In this document: one piece after another, positions 26,252 through 33,480 of the stretch
Numbering within the stretch: position 1 is the first letter of the stretch
Layout of the letters: each line of letters starts with the position of its first letter
Origin: Agathobaculum sp. NTUH-O15-33
GTDB lineage: Bacteria > Bacillota > Clostridia > Oscillospirales > Butyricicoccaceae
Length of the DNA stretch: 64,000 nt
Assembly: GCF_033193315.1 (NCBI RefSeq)
Contig: NZ_CP136187.1
Span: 1-64,000 of the forward strand
Direction of reading: 5' to 3'
Translations under genes and position numbers: made by a program
Notes under the pieces: generated by a model
The model's input: only the letters and a program-made list of their open reading frames with translations
Databases searched by the model: none
What the model was told of the DNA's origin: nothing

Positions 26252-27029
26252 AAGATCGGCCGCCCCCTGCTTCCAGACCGGCGCGGGCCTGATTCTGTTC
26301 CTCGTAAATGTGGGCGAAGTCCTGCCGGAAGATATCATGGGCCAGCTCCGAGCGCATGGCTTCAATGGATTCTTTGGTGAGGTAGCCGTCGTTATCCTTT
26401 GCGGAGTAGACCATGATGTGAACATGGGGGTGATGGCTCTCGTTGTGGAACGCGGCGTACCAGCGCAGGTTTTCACTGTCGATCTTCATGTGCTTACTGA
26501 ACATCGCCCGTTTGGAGCGCAGCAGCGCCATCCACTCTTTGCCGCTGTCGTAGCCAAGCCGGGCGGCGTCCTCACGGCGCAGGGAAACCACATGCGTCCA
26601 GACCGGCCCCTTGTGGCTGACCACGTCGTTCTGCACCTGAGAGAGCACCACCGGCACACCGGCGTCGGTAAACAGGCCGTGCTCGCCGACGCGCTCCACG
26701 CGGGGACGGTTTGCGATGTAGTCCACATAGTTTTCCCGTTTGCCGACAAAGTCGAGGTTCTGTTCCAGCGCCCGCGTGATCAATTCGGAGGCGTTGCCGA
26801 TGGTGGGGTGCAGCTGATAATCACTGTACTCCAGCATCTCCCGGCTCTCCGGGATATCGCGCACAAGCTGCCCGATGAGTTTCCGCTGTTTTATGGTGGC
26901 GGGGAGCAGCGCCTTGCTCTCGTCGATCTTCTCCACGCCCTCGCGGGTGCCGATGTACTCGACATAGTTTTTCAGGTGCTCGGCGGGCGCGTCCCGCATG
27001 TAGTGCGAGGTAAATATAATCTTGGGCAT
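26244..27029 (-). CDS. MobP-type relaxase, catalytic N-terminal part (frameshifted)
   Basis: The 261 residues hold the relaxase domain: FTSHYMRDAPAEHLKNYVEYI at the start and the metal-binding His triad NESHHPHVHIMVYS. This domain nicks oriT and stays bound to the 5' end through a tyrosine. The frame ends prematurely at 26244 (EEQNQARAGLEAGGG...). Deleting one base in the CTGGAAG context (plus-strand 26271-26274) restores RAGLKQGAADLMDELL and joins the next frame. This is either a true frameshift or a sequencing error. Without the join the enzyme loses its C-terminal solenoid but keeps its catalytic motifs. Confidence 0.85.
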   Translation of the reverse strand: MPKIIFTSHYMRDAPAEHLKNYVEYIGTREGVEKIDESKALLPATIKQRKLIGQLVRDIPESREMLEYSDYQLHPTIGNASELITRALEQNLDFVGKRENYVDYIANRPRVERVGEHGLFTDAGVPVVLSQVQNDVVSHKGPVWTHVVSLRREDAARLGYDSGKEWMALLRSKRAMFSKHMKIDSENLRWYAAFHNESHHPHVHIMVYSAKDNDGYLTKESIEAMRSELAHDIFRQDFAHIYEEQNQARAGLEAGGGRSYG

Positions 27030-27047
27030 GGGCTTCCTCCGTTTGGG

Positions 27048-27464
27048 CTATTCTTTTTTCTGGTAATACTCACGGGCGCTTTCAAATTCCACCGCGCCGT
27101 TGATCCGTTTGACTTCCTCCACGCATTTTCCGTGGAGCCATTTCATATCCTCCGGATCGACTTCGTGGGTGTAAGCGATGACGTGCGCCAGCTTGGAAAG
27201 CTCCACGGCGATTTTGAAATCCATCCGCGCCAGCCGGTTCTCCGTATCCTGCACCGTGCCGGTGAGCACGGAGGAGAGCGCCCGCAGCAGATAGTTTTCC
27301 GACCGGCGCGAGGAGAGGTATCCGCAGTAAAAGCGGAGTGCCTCGGTGACAAACTCGTTGCGGGATTTCACGCCCGCCTGACTGAGCAGGCTGTCGCACC
27401 AATCCAGCACGTCTTTCTCCACATAGAAGCCGGTGCGCGTCATGACTGGTTTCTTCTCCGCCAC
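27048..27464 (-). CDS. Relaxosome accessory (MobC-like) protein
   Basis: The GTG start at 27464 follows AAAGGAGG; the longer frame to 27593 has no site and covers a hairpin-rich region. The 138 residues begin RTGFYVEKDVLDWCDSLLSQAG and continue KSRNEFVTEALRFYCGYLSS, a ribbon-helix-helix-like DNA-binding N-terminus. A helical tail (VLTGTVQDTENRLARMDFKIAVELSKLAHV) follows, as in small mobilisation proteins. It lies directly upstream of the relaxase, separated by 18 bp, and probably helps load it at oriT. Confidence 0.75.
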   Translation of the reverse strand: MAEKKPVMTRTGFYVEKDVLDWCDSLLSQAGVKSRNEFVTEALRFYCGYLSSRRSENYLLRALSSVLTGTVQDTENRLARMDFKIAVELSKLAHVIAYTHEVDPEDMKWLHGKCVEEVKRINGAVEFESAREYYQKKE

Positions 27465-27833
27465 TTGGGCCTCCTTTCTCCGGCTGTCCCGCCGGTATGC
27501 AGTGAAAACCCCGGTACAGCGGTCTTTTGAGGCTGTCCGGCATAACAATTTTTCTTCCGGGGCGAAAAGGTATGCAAAACGCGATCCCCGCACGGCTTTG
27601 CCGGGCGGTGTTTTCCGGGGTTGGGCTGCGAAAGCAGCATAACCCCTTTAACCTGCACCACTTTCGACCCATGCAAATCCCGCCCCTGAGAGGGTAAAAT
27701 TCACGGATTCCGGGCCTTTTTCCACAGGCCCGCGACACCGGCTGGGCGCGGGGCGGCAGATCGGCGAGGGGACACGGATGCCACCCCGCCGTCCAAAAGC
27801 CCACACGCGGCCTCACAGGGGCCGACACAGCCC
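27465..27833. other. 369-bp gap upstream of relaxosome genes; candidate oriT
   Basis: No gene is supported. The region holds a strong hairpin at 27617-27646 (GGGGTT...GCTGC-GAAA-GCAGC...AACCCC) and the repeated motif GGTATGCA (27495-27502 and 27569-27576). Placement directly before the MobC-like and relaxase genes fits an origin of transfer, but the nick site cannot be recognised. Confidence 0.45.
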
Positions 27834-28094
27834 TCACGCCCCGGTCGCTTCCTCCGTGGATGCGGCGGCGGGTGCGGAACGGGCCGGACGGCGGGGCCGC
27901 TCCTTGGCGGATTCCTCACGGGCGATCTTATCGTCGAGGTACTCACGGGTGGCCTGCGGGACGTATTTTTCGTAGAGCTTCTGGATGGTGTCGTTCAGTT
28001 CCGCAGGCAGATCGGCCTGTTTCTTGCCCATGTGGTAGGTCAGGGCGTCCAGCTTTTCCGTGTTGAACGAGACGGTCAGGGTGGTTGTTTTCAT
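27834..28094 (-). CDS. Small ICE protein, DUF6103-like
   Basis: The 86 residues begin KTTTLTVSFNTEKLDALTYHMGKK and continue ELNDTIQKLYEKYVPQATREYLDD, with an Ala/Arg-rich tail. This matches from memory the DUF6103 family found beside relaxosome genes of Firmicute ICEs. The N-terminal beta strand plus two helices suggest a ribbon-helix-helix DNA-binding fold. It is probably part of the relaxosome or a regulator of it. Confidence 0.7.
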   Translation of the reverse strand: MKTTTLTVSFNTEKLDALTYHMGKKQADLPAELNDTIQKLYEKYVPQATREYLDDKIAREESAKERPRRPARSAPAAASTEEATGA

Positions 28095-28110
28095 CTTGCA
28101 TTCCTCCGTT

Positions 28111-28947
28111 TCACAGTTTCATCTGTGGGGAGAGAGCCGGAATTTCCTCCGGCTCCACCACCCACTTTTTATAGTTTTCCGCTGAACAGTAGCCCGCCAG
28201 CATCTCGGAAAATCCCTGCAGGCGGGAAGGGTTTATCCCGTCCAGCTCCACCTGCAGGCCATAGGCTCCCTGATACACGCGGCACACTTTGGCATCCAGC
28301 ACATCGGCCCACGCCTCTTTTCCGGCGTCGGTCAGGGTGTTCTGATCCAGCTCCACGATGGTGGCAGGCTCGATCTCCACGTCCCTGTGCAGCAGGTGGA
28401 TGTCCTCCCACCGGGCGTGGAGCAGCTCCCGGAGCGTCTGTTTTCCCGCTTCCGGTTCCGTGTCACCAGCCTGCTCCGGCTCGCGGTTTGGGCAGTAGTC
28501 AAGGTAATAGACCACGTCAAGGCAGTCTGTGTCAATATGCAGATCCGCCACCTCCGGGCGTTCACAGAGCATGGTGCCGATGAGCTGCCGGAAAAAAGGC
28601 TTGTCACTTAAGTCCAACCCTGTCTGCTTTTTCAGCTCGTCAAAGGACAGTATCCAGTTCCCACTGGAGGTGTTCGCCGCACCGTCCATGACGATAAATT
28701 CCACCGCTGTGCGGGCCTGCCGCTCCAGTTCCTCCAGTGAAATGTACCGCTTGTCATTGGCGGCGGCCAACTGCGCCGCCTGCTCCGGCTGATAGTATTG
28801 CTGCAGCTCATAGCCCGCTTCTTCGATTTCCGCGTTGGTCATGCCGACGAAATTGTGCAGGCAATCGTACAGGCTGTCGCCGCTTTCCACATGGCTGATA
28901 TATTCCAGCGCCTTATAGAGCAGGGCTTCTTTCCTTTTTTCGTGCAT
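28111..28947 (-). CDS. Conserved ICE protein of unknown function
   Basis: I choose the ATG at 28947 (MHEKRKEALL), 8 bases after AAAGGAG. The 278-residue protein is acidic with two apparent parts: an N-terminal helical part (ALEYISHVESGDSLYDCLHNFVGMTNAEIEEAGYEL) and a C-terminal part after residue ~80. The first part resembles domains of unknown function in other ICE proteins of this kind. It lies between two small genes and no catalytic motif was seen. Confidence 0.65.
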   Translation of the reverse strand: MHEKRKEALLYKALEYISHVESGDSLYDCLHNFVGMTNAEIEEAGYELQQYYQPEQAAQLAAANDKRYISLEELERQARTAVEFIVMDGAANTSSGNWILSFDELKKQTGLDLSDKPFFRQLIGTMLCERPEVADLHIDTDCLDVVYYLDYCPNREPEQAGDTEPEAGKQTLRELLHARWEDIHLLHRDVEIEPATIVELDQNTLTDAGKEAWADVLDAKVCRVYQGAYGLQVELDGINPSRLQGFSEMLAGYCSAENYKKWVVEPEEIPALSPQMKL

Positions 28948-29024
28948 GGGAATTCTCCTTTCAAGCATTGGCAGAACAGAAGAAAGCCGCCACCGTTGTG
29001 ACGGCCCGCCTCTGAAAACATCGG

Positions 29025-29306
29025 TTATGGTTCTTTCAAAAACCAGAGGAACATCTGAATTCCATCTCTTAATCCGGCCCGGTAAAATATTTCTTGGGCA
29101 TCTTCAGAGAGAATGTGCTGGTCAACAAGGAGCTGATCCATCCATTGCCGGTCAGCTTCCGACAGCGTGAACAGGATTCGGTTCACCTGTTCGCATCGCT
29201 TTTCTATTTCGGATTTTGCCGCCGCTCCACATCCGTCCGCCTTGACTTTGATCTGTTTCAGCCTGTCCGAGAGCAGTGTTTCCATCTGTTCTGTCCACTC
29301 ATCCAT
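29025..29306 (-). CDS. Small helical ICE protein of unknown function
   Basis: The ATG at 29306 follows AAAGGAGG. The ~93 residues are predicted helical and charged (WTEQMETLLSDRLKQIKVKADG, ADRQWMDQLLVDQHILSEDA) and end with a hydrophobic patch (YRAGLRDGIQMFLWFL). It is not recognised; the start and spacing support it as a real gene. Confidence 0.6.
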   Translation of the reverse strand: MDEWTEQMETLLSDRLKQIKVKADGCGAAAKSEIEKRCEQVNRILFTLSEADRQWMDQLLVDQHILSEDAQEIFYRAGLRDGIQMFLWFLKEP

Positions 29307-29383
29307 CCGATCCACCTCCTTTCAGCGACACAACATACCGTAACGCGCCGCCGAAGTCCATAGCAGAAACCACTAAATATTTT

Positions 29384-30430
29384 CTACACACCCGGCAGTC
29401 TGCCTATCGCGTAGAAGTGCTCCCGCCAGTAGTTGGATTCGATATTCGCGTAGCCGATGGGCGACCCGCAGTGCAGCATCTGCCCGCCGCCGACGTAGAT
29501 TCCGACGTGGCTCACCGGCCCGCTGCAGGCATAGGTGCGGGTAAAAAAGATCAGGTCGCCGGGCTTGGCCTCCGCCTTGGGGACGATGGCACATTGGTTA
29601 TAGATGCCGGTGGCCGTGGTGCGCGGCAGGTTGTAAACGCCGGATTGCGTATAAACCCAGCACACAAAACCGCTGCAATCAAAGGAGGTCGCCGGGGTGG
29701 AGCCGCCCCACACATAGGGGAAGCCGATGTATTTGGTGGCCTCCGCCATCAGGTCGGCGAAGGTTCCCTCGCCCATCTCCACACCGGGCGGCAGGCCGCT
29801 TCCGCCACCGGCCCCGGCTGCCGATCCGTACAGCGCGAGGATATACACACGCTGCGCGTTGGCCTGATCGTCCGGGGTGATCGTCCGGCCAAGGGCGCTT
29901 TCAAGGTTTGCGTACACCGTGCCGAGGTCGGTGATGGGGATGGCCACGGTGTAGGTTTCCTCCGATTCATTGCCGTCCGCATCGGTAACGGTGCGGGTGC
30001 GTTCCTCGTACCGGACGAAGCAGTCCGCGAAATTCCGGTAGTCCCCGCCGTCCATGCGGAGGTTTTCCGAGCCGAAAAACAGAGCGTAAAAAATGGCTTT
30101 CATCCGGGTATCGTCAAGGCTACCGTCCTCGATCATCGGCGTAATTTCCGACACAGCCCCGTCCAGCCCGGTGAAGCTCTCCCGCATATCCTCGATGTAC
30201 TGCCGGTATTCGGGCGGCACCTGAGAGGAGATGACGCCGCCGTGAAAGGACAGCTCCACGGCGGCGCTGTTGTGATCCGCAGTCCCGGAACAGAGGGCGC
30301 AGATCACCACGATGATGAGGATGACCGGCGAGAGGATGGCGGCCACCGTCCAGCCCACCGCCTTTCGCGCCCGCTCATCGGAGAGGATCGCGGCGGCGGC
30401 CTTGGCTATCGCGGCTACAGGGACAGCCAT
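29384..30430 (-). CDS. NlpC/P60 peptidoglycan hydrolase of the conjugation system
   Basis: The protein has 348 residues. A membrane helix (TVAAILSPVILIIVVICALC) near residue 28-47 precedes a lysozyme-like middle part and a C-terminal NlpC/P60 domain. The catalytic Cys is C252 (SFDCSGFVCW) and His H308 (VSHVGIYVGGG). Proteins of this plan (like TcpG/Orf14 of Gram-positive ICEs) open the peptidoglycan layer for the type IV channel. It is encoded directly before the GGCT and amidoligase genes, so it might also act on gamma-glutamyl bonds. Confidence 0.92.
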   Translation of the reverse strand: MAVPVAAIAKAAAAILSDERARKAVGWTVAAILSPVILIIVVICALCSGTADHNSAAVELSFHGGVISSQVPPEYRQYIEDMRESFTGLDGAVSEITPMIEDGSLDDTRMKAIFYALFFGSENLRMDGGDYRNFADCFVRYEERTRTVTDADGNESEETYTVAIPITDLGTVYANLESALGRTITPDDQANAQRVYILALYGSAAGAGGGSGLPPGVEMGEGTFADLMAEATKYIGFPYVWGGSTPATSFDCSGFVCWVYTQSGVYNLPRTTATGIYNQCAIVPKAEAKPGDLIFFTRTYACSGPVSHVGIYVGGGQMLHCGSPIGYANIESNYWREHFYAIGRLPGV

Positions 30431-30434
30431 GCGA

Positions 30435-30944
30435 TCACCACCATTTCTGTCCGAACAGCGTCTGCTGGAACGGCTCCGCCGCCTGCTGTTCCTGTGCCAG
30501 ACGGATGGATTTCTCCACGGCCCTGTCTAAAAAATCAGTATCAAAGCCCGCCGAGCGGTAGCCCTCCAGTATGGTGTTCAGATAAAAATCCGAGGGCGCT
30601 CCCAGCCCACGGCCATCGTTCATGACGTAAACCATCGCGGGAACCGTCTTTCCGCCCAGCTCCACATCCATCATTTCCTTGCGGTAAAAGTTCGGATAGC
30701 CCTCGTAGCGGTCGAGGGCTTCCTCGTCCTTGGGCTTGATCTTCCACAGGAGCACAGGCACGGAGCTGTCCTCCAGAGGCTCCACCGTGGCCACCGCGCC
30801 GCGTCTGCCTCCCCGGAACAGCAGCTCGTATCCCCTGATCTCGCTGGTGCCGACCACCGTGGCGGTGGGACAGCGGTGCGCCATCTGCGGGAGGTTTAGA
30901 TTGCTGCCGTAGGCGATATAAAGGGTGTCTTTTCTTCTGCTCAT
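30435..30944 (-). CDS. Gamma-glutamylcyclotransferase-like protein
   Basis: The 169 residues carry the GGCT/AIG2 motif YGSN (12-15) in LYIAYGSNL and the candidate catalytic glutamate E81 (LDRYEGYPNFYR). Family members cyclise gamma-glutamyl amides to 5-oxoproline. The stop is 4 bp before the NlpC/P60 start, and the amidoligase gene lies two genes upstream. Amidoligase-GGCT pairs are a described neighbourhood (amidoligase work of Iyer and colleagues), in which GGCT is thought to hydrolyse what the ligase makes. Confidence 0.9.
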   Translation of the reverse strand: MSRRKDTLYIAYGSNLNLPQMAHRCPTATVVGTSEIRGYELLFRGGRRGAVATVEPLEDSSVPVLLWKIKPKDEEALDRYEGYPNFYRKEMMDVELGGKTVPAMVYVMNDGRGLGAPSDFYLNTILEGYRSAGFDTDFLDRAVEKSIRLAQEQQAAEPFQQTLFGQKWW

Positions 30945-30962
30945 AGCGTTCTTCTCCTTTTC

Positions 30963-31559
30963 TCAGCCCATCCGCATATCCATGCCGCCCCGCACGGCTT
31001 CCTGCTGAAGCATCTGCTCGGCGTGGTCACGGATGAGCTGTTCAAACACAGTTTCATTTACTTCCGCCACGGCGTGGGGATGGGAATTCATTTCCTTATC
31101 GAACCTCGCGCACTCGGCACATTCCGAGAGCAGCGAACCGCCGAGTTCCTCGTGATTCCCGTAAATGGGGAGTTCCACATCGGGCAGGTCAAGCCCCGGA
31201 CAGTCCCGGTTAAACACAAACCCCACCGTCCCTCTGTCCAGATCGAGGGTGATGTGGAACGGGATTCTCTCGTCGGGGACGGTGCGGCCAAGGTGGGCCG
31301 CCGCTTCCGAATCGCTGACGGCGCGGAACAGGCGCAGGCCCTTGGCCGCCTCCGGGAAGTGATCATCCCCGGTGAGCTGCGGGAGCAGCGCCGCCACACA
31401 CAGCTTTTCTCCCTCCGGCCTGCGGCTGTTTACGTCGGTATCCAGCCGGGACAGCCAGTCCCCCACATGGAACGGATAGCTGAAGCCGCCCGCACAGTAG
31501 GAGTAAAAATGGGATTCCAGCCCGTGCTGACACACAGTATAGATTGCGGTTGTCGCCAT
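30963..31559 (-). CDS. ICE protein of unknown function between GGCT and amidoligase genes
   Basis: The 198 residues have no recognised family. The start follows AAAGGAG. Features: an N-terminal beta-rich part (TAIYTVCQHGLESHFYSYCAG), an acidic centre (ITLDLDRGTVGFVFNRDCPG) and a helical C-terminus with Glu/Gln and Met residues. Its place between GGCT and amidoligase suggests a substrate or partner of that pair; this is inference only. Confidence 0.6.
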   Translation of the reverse strand: MATTAIYTVCQHGLESHFYSYCAGGFSYPFHVGDWLSRLDTDVNSRRPEGEKLCVAALLPQLTGDDHFPEAAKGLRLFRAVSDSEAAAHLGRTVPDERIPFHITLDLDRGTVGFVFNRDCPGLDLPDVELPIYGNHEELGGSLLSECAECARFDKEMNSHPHAVAEVNETVFEQLIRDHAEQMLQQEAVRGGMDMRMG

Positions 31560-31592
31560 ATCGGTTTTCTCCTTTCATGGTGCCGCGCGGGT

Positions 31593-32657
31593 TCACATCC
31601 GCATGGCAAGGGCCGGGGCTTCCTCGGAATCCCCGGCCTGAGTGGCGTGTTCTTCGATTGGGATGGGTGCCTGCTCCGCCCCGGCTTCCGCCTGTGACTG
31701 CCGGGCCTGCTCCAGTTCTCTTTCTTTTTTCTGCCTTAACCGCTCCTTTTGTGCCTCCGCCTGCGCGGGATCGCGCCACGCGATGCAGCCGTCCAGATGC
31801 TCTAAAAGGTGGAGTCTGGCGGTCTTGAACTCGTCGCCGATCAGGCCGAGCCGCAGGAGCCATGTGCGGAAGGTGTACTTCTCGTTGGTGGTCTGCGTCT
31901 TTGTCCGGCTGGCGCTGCGCTGGTTGAGGGCCTGCGCCCCAATGGCAAGGCAGAGCTGGATATACGCTTTGATTTTTCCCGCGTGGAGGGTGCCGTTAAA
32001 GAGCCGGAACTCCACCGTCCCTTTCTGAAACACCGAGTGCAGGTTCAGGCAGTGATACCGGGAATCGTCATAGTGGGTGTGGCTGCGGTCGCCGCCGTTG
32101 TACCAGATGCGCTTGACCTGATCCAGCGTCTGCGGCCTGCGGCTGTTGATCTCGTCCAGAAACCGCTGCTCCACGGGCCTGCACCAGCGGTGCTGCCTTG
32201 CCACCGTCACCTGCAGCGCCTTATAGATCAAGTCCTCCTTGGCCGCCATGATGTTGGTGATGTTGCGCAGGGTGTTCGCGTTAAAGGGCGAGGCGTCGAT
32301 GTGGACGTGGATGCCGCAGCTATTGTTGGTGATGGCTCCGGCCTCTTTCAGCTTGCGGATGATCTCCTGCACGGTTTCGATGTCCTCATACCGGCAGATG
32401 GGGCTGACCATCTCCGTCCGGTACTCATCGCTGGCGGGAACCTTTCTCCGGCCCTCCTTTCTCTGGGGAGTCAGGCTCGCGTCGCTCATGAATTTCCACT
32501 GGCGGCCCTGACCATCCAGCGCCGCGTAGGCGTCGTAACCGGAGCCGATGTAGCGCGACGAGGTGCCAAAATAGGCGGCGGCAACCTTGGCGGCCTGCTC
32601 GCGGGTGACGCCGGTCATCTCAATCTCAATGCCGAACCGCTGGTCTTTCATATCCAT
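31593..32657 (-). CDS. Amidoligase family protein
   Basis: The protein has 354 residues. It has the glutamine-synthetase-like amidoligase motifs: FGIEIEMTGVTREQAAKVAA at the N-terminus, then SCGIHVHIDASPFN and VEFRLFNGTLHAGK. The last ~60 residues form a Glu/Gln-rich coil. Amidoligases form amide bonds on amines or peptides using ATP. GGAGGTGAAAGTGA precedes the ATG. It may act on wall or pilus peptides, but no substrate can be read from sequence. Confidence 0.9.
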   Translation of the reverse strand: MDMKDQRFGIEIEMTGVTREQAAKVAAAYFGTSSRYIGSGYDAYAALDGQGRQWKFMSDASLTPQRKEGRRKVPASDEYRTEMVSPICRYEDIETVQEIIRKLKEAGAITNNSCGIHVHIDASPFNANTLRNITNIMAAKEDLIYKALQVTVARQHRWCRPVEQRFLDEINSRRPQTLDQVKRIWYNGGDRSHTHYDDSRYHCLNLHSVFQKGTVEFRLFNGTLHAGKIKAYIQLCLAIGAQALNQRSASRTKTQTTNEKYTFRTWLLRLGLIGDEFKTARLHLLEHLDGCIAWRDPAQAEAQKERLRQKKERELEQARQSQAEAGAEQAPIPIEEHATQAGDSEEAPALAMRM

Positions 32658-32691
32658 TCACTTTCACCTCCAGTTCCAATTTGCCGCCGTT

Positions 32692-33480
32692 TCAGTCGCC
32701 GTCGTAACAGCCGCAGGGCATATCCGTTTCGGGGAACAGGCCGCACATGGACACCTGATTTTTGTCGGCCTCCACGAACTCCCGCCATGACCAGCTCCGC
32801 CCCAACCCCTTGACCGAGATGAGATTCGGCTGCGCCTGATCCTCCATTACGAGCGCCCTGTCGAACAGGTCGCGGTGCTGGTGGTACAGGGTGCGGATTT
32901 CATTTTTCTTCATACTGGGGCAGAAAAAACAGGAGGATTTGCCCGGCAAGGGCAGCCCCTCCTGTAAAATGGCCGCGATGCAATCCTCCCGGTACCAGCC
33001 CCAATCGATGAGAGGATATTGCTTTTTGTACTTCTTATCTTGGATGTCATAGACAAAGGCGTGGTCGCGGCGGCGTTCCTCCCCCGCGTCATAGCCGATA
33101 AACTTGACCACCTTTTCGCCCCGCGCCCACACCTCCTGACAGGGAGGGTAATGGTTGCAGAACTTATCCTGCGGCCCGACCTTGTGCTTGAGGGAACACT
33201 TTTTATAGCCGTAAGCGATGGCCGGAAGCGTCCCGGAGCGCAGGCATTCGTCCTCCAGCGTCAGGCGGTCGCCGTTCTGATCCGTGTACCGCACCACCGT
33301 GATCCCCGGCATGGCGTGGGCTTTCAGCCACTTGTCCATCACCGGCAGATAGTCATAGGTGTGGGGCTGCTCGCCGCCCGTGTCGGAAAACAGGATCAAA
33401 TCCACGGGGATGCCGCGCTGGTGCATGCCGATTAAAAGGGCGGTACTGTTCGTACCGCCGCCGTACCCCACGATATTCAT
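32692..33480 (-). CDS. PAPS-reductase-like PP-loop protein
   Basis: The ATG at 33480 overlaps the virB4 stop (ATGA), so translation is coupled. The 262-residue protein starts with a PP-loop GYGGGTNSTALLIG and continues VDLILFSDTGGEQPHTYDYL, the ATP-pyrophosphatase fold of PAPS reductase and DndC-like proteins. It has Cys residues in SCFFCPSMKKNEI and CGLFPETDMPCGC that could hold a metal or Fe-S site. It lies between virB4 and amidoligase. It may activate sulfur, DNA or peptide substrates; function unknown. Confidence 0.85.
   Translation of the reverse strand: MNIVGYGGGTNSTALLIGMHQRGIPVDLILFSDTGGEQPHTYDYLPVMDKWLKAHAMPGITVVRYTDQNGDRLTLEDECLRSGTLPAIAYGYKKCSLKHKVGPQDKFCNHYPPCQEVWARGEKVVKFIGYDAGEERRRDHAFVYDIQDKKYKKQYPLIDWGWYREDCIAAILQEGLPLPGKSSCFFCPSMKKNEIRTLYHQHRDLFDRALVMEDQAQPNLISVKGLGRSWSWREFVEADKNQVSMCGLFPETDMPCGCYDGD

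Noticed and set aside
24206..26476. Taking the full 756-codon frame as one protein from 26476
   Set aside because: The first ~75 codons are a shadow of the relaxase domain; the frame becomes real only after the frameshift near 26272.
26157..27530. 457-codon plus-strand frame
   Set aside because: Shadow of the relaxase and accessory genes; no ribosome site.
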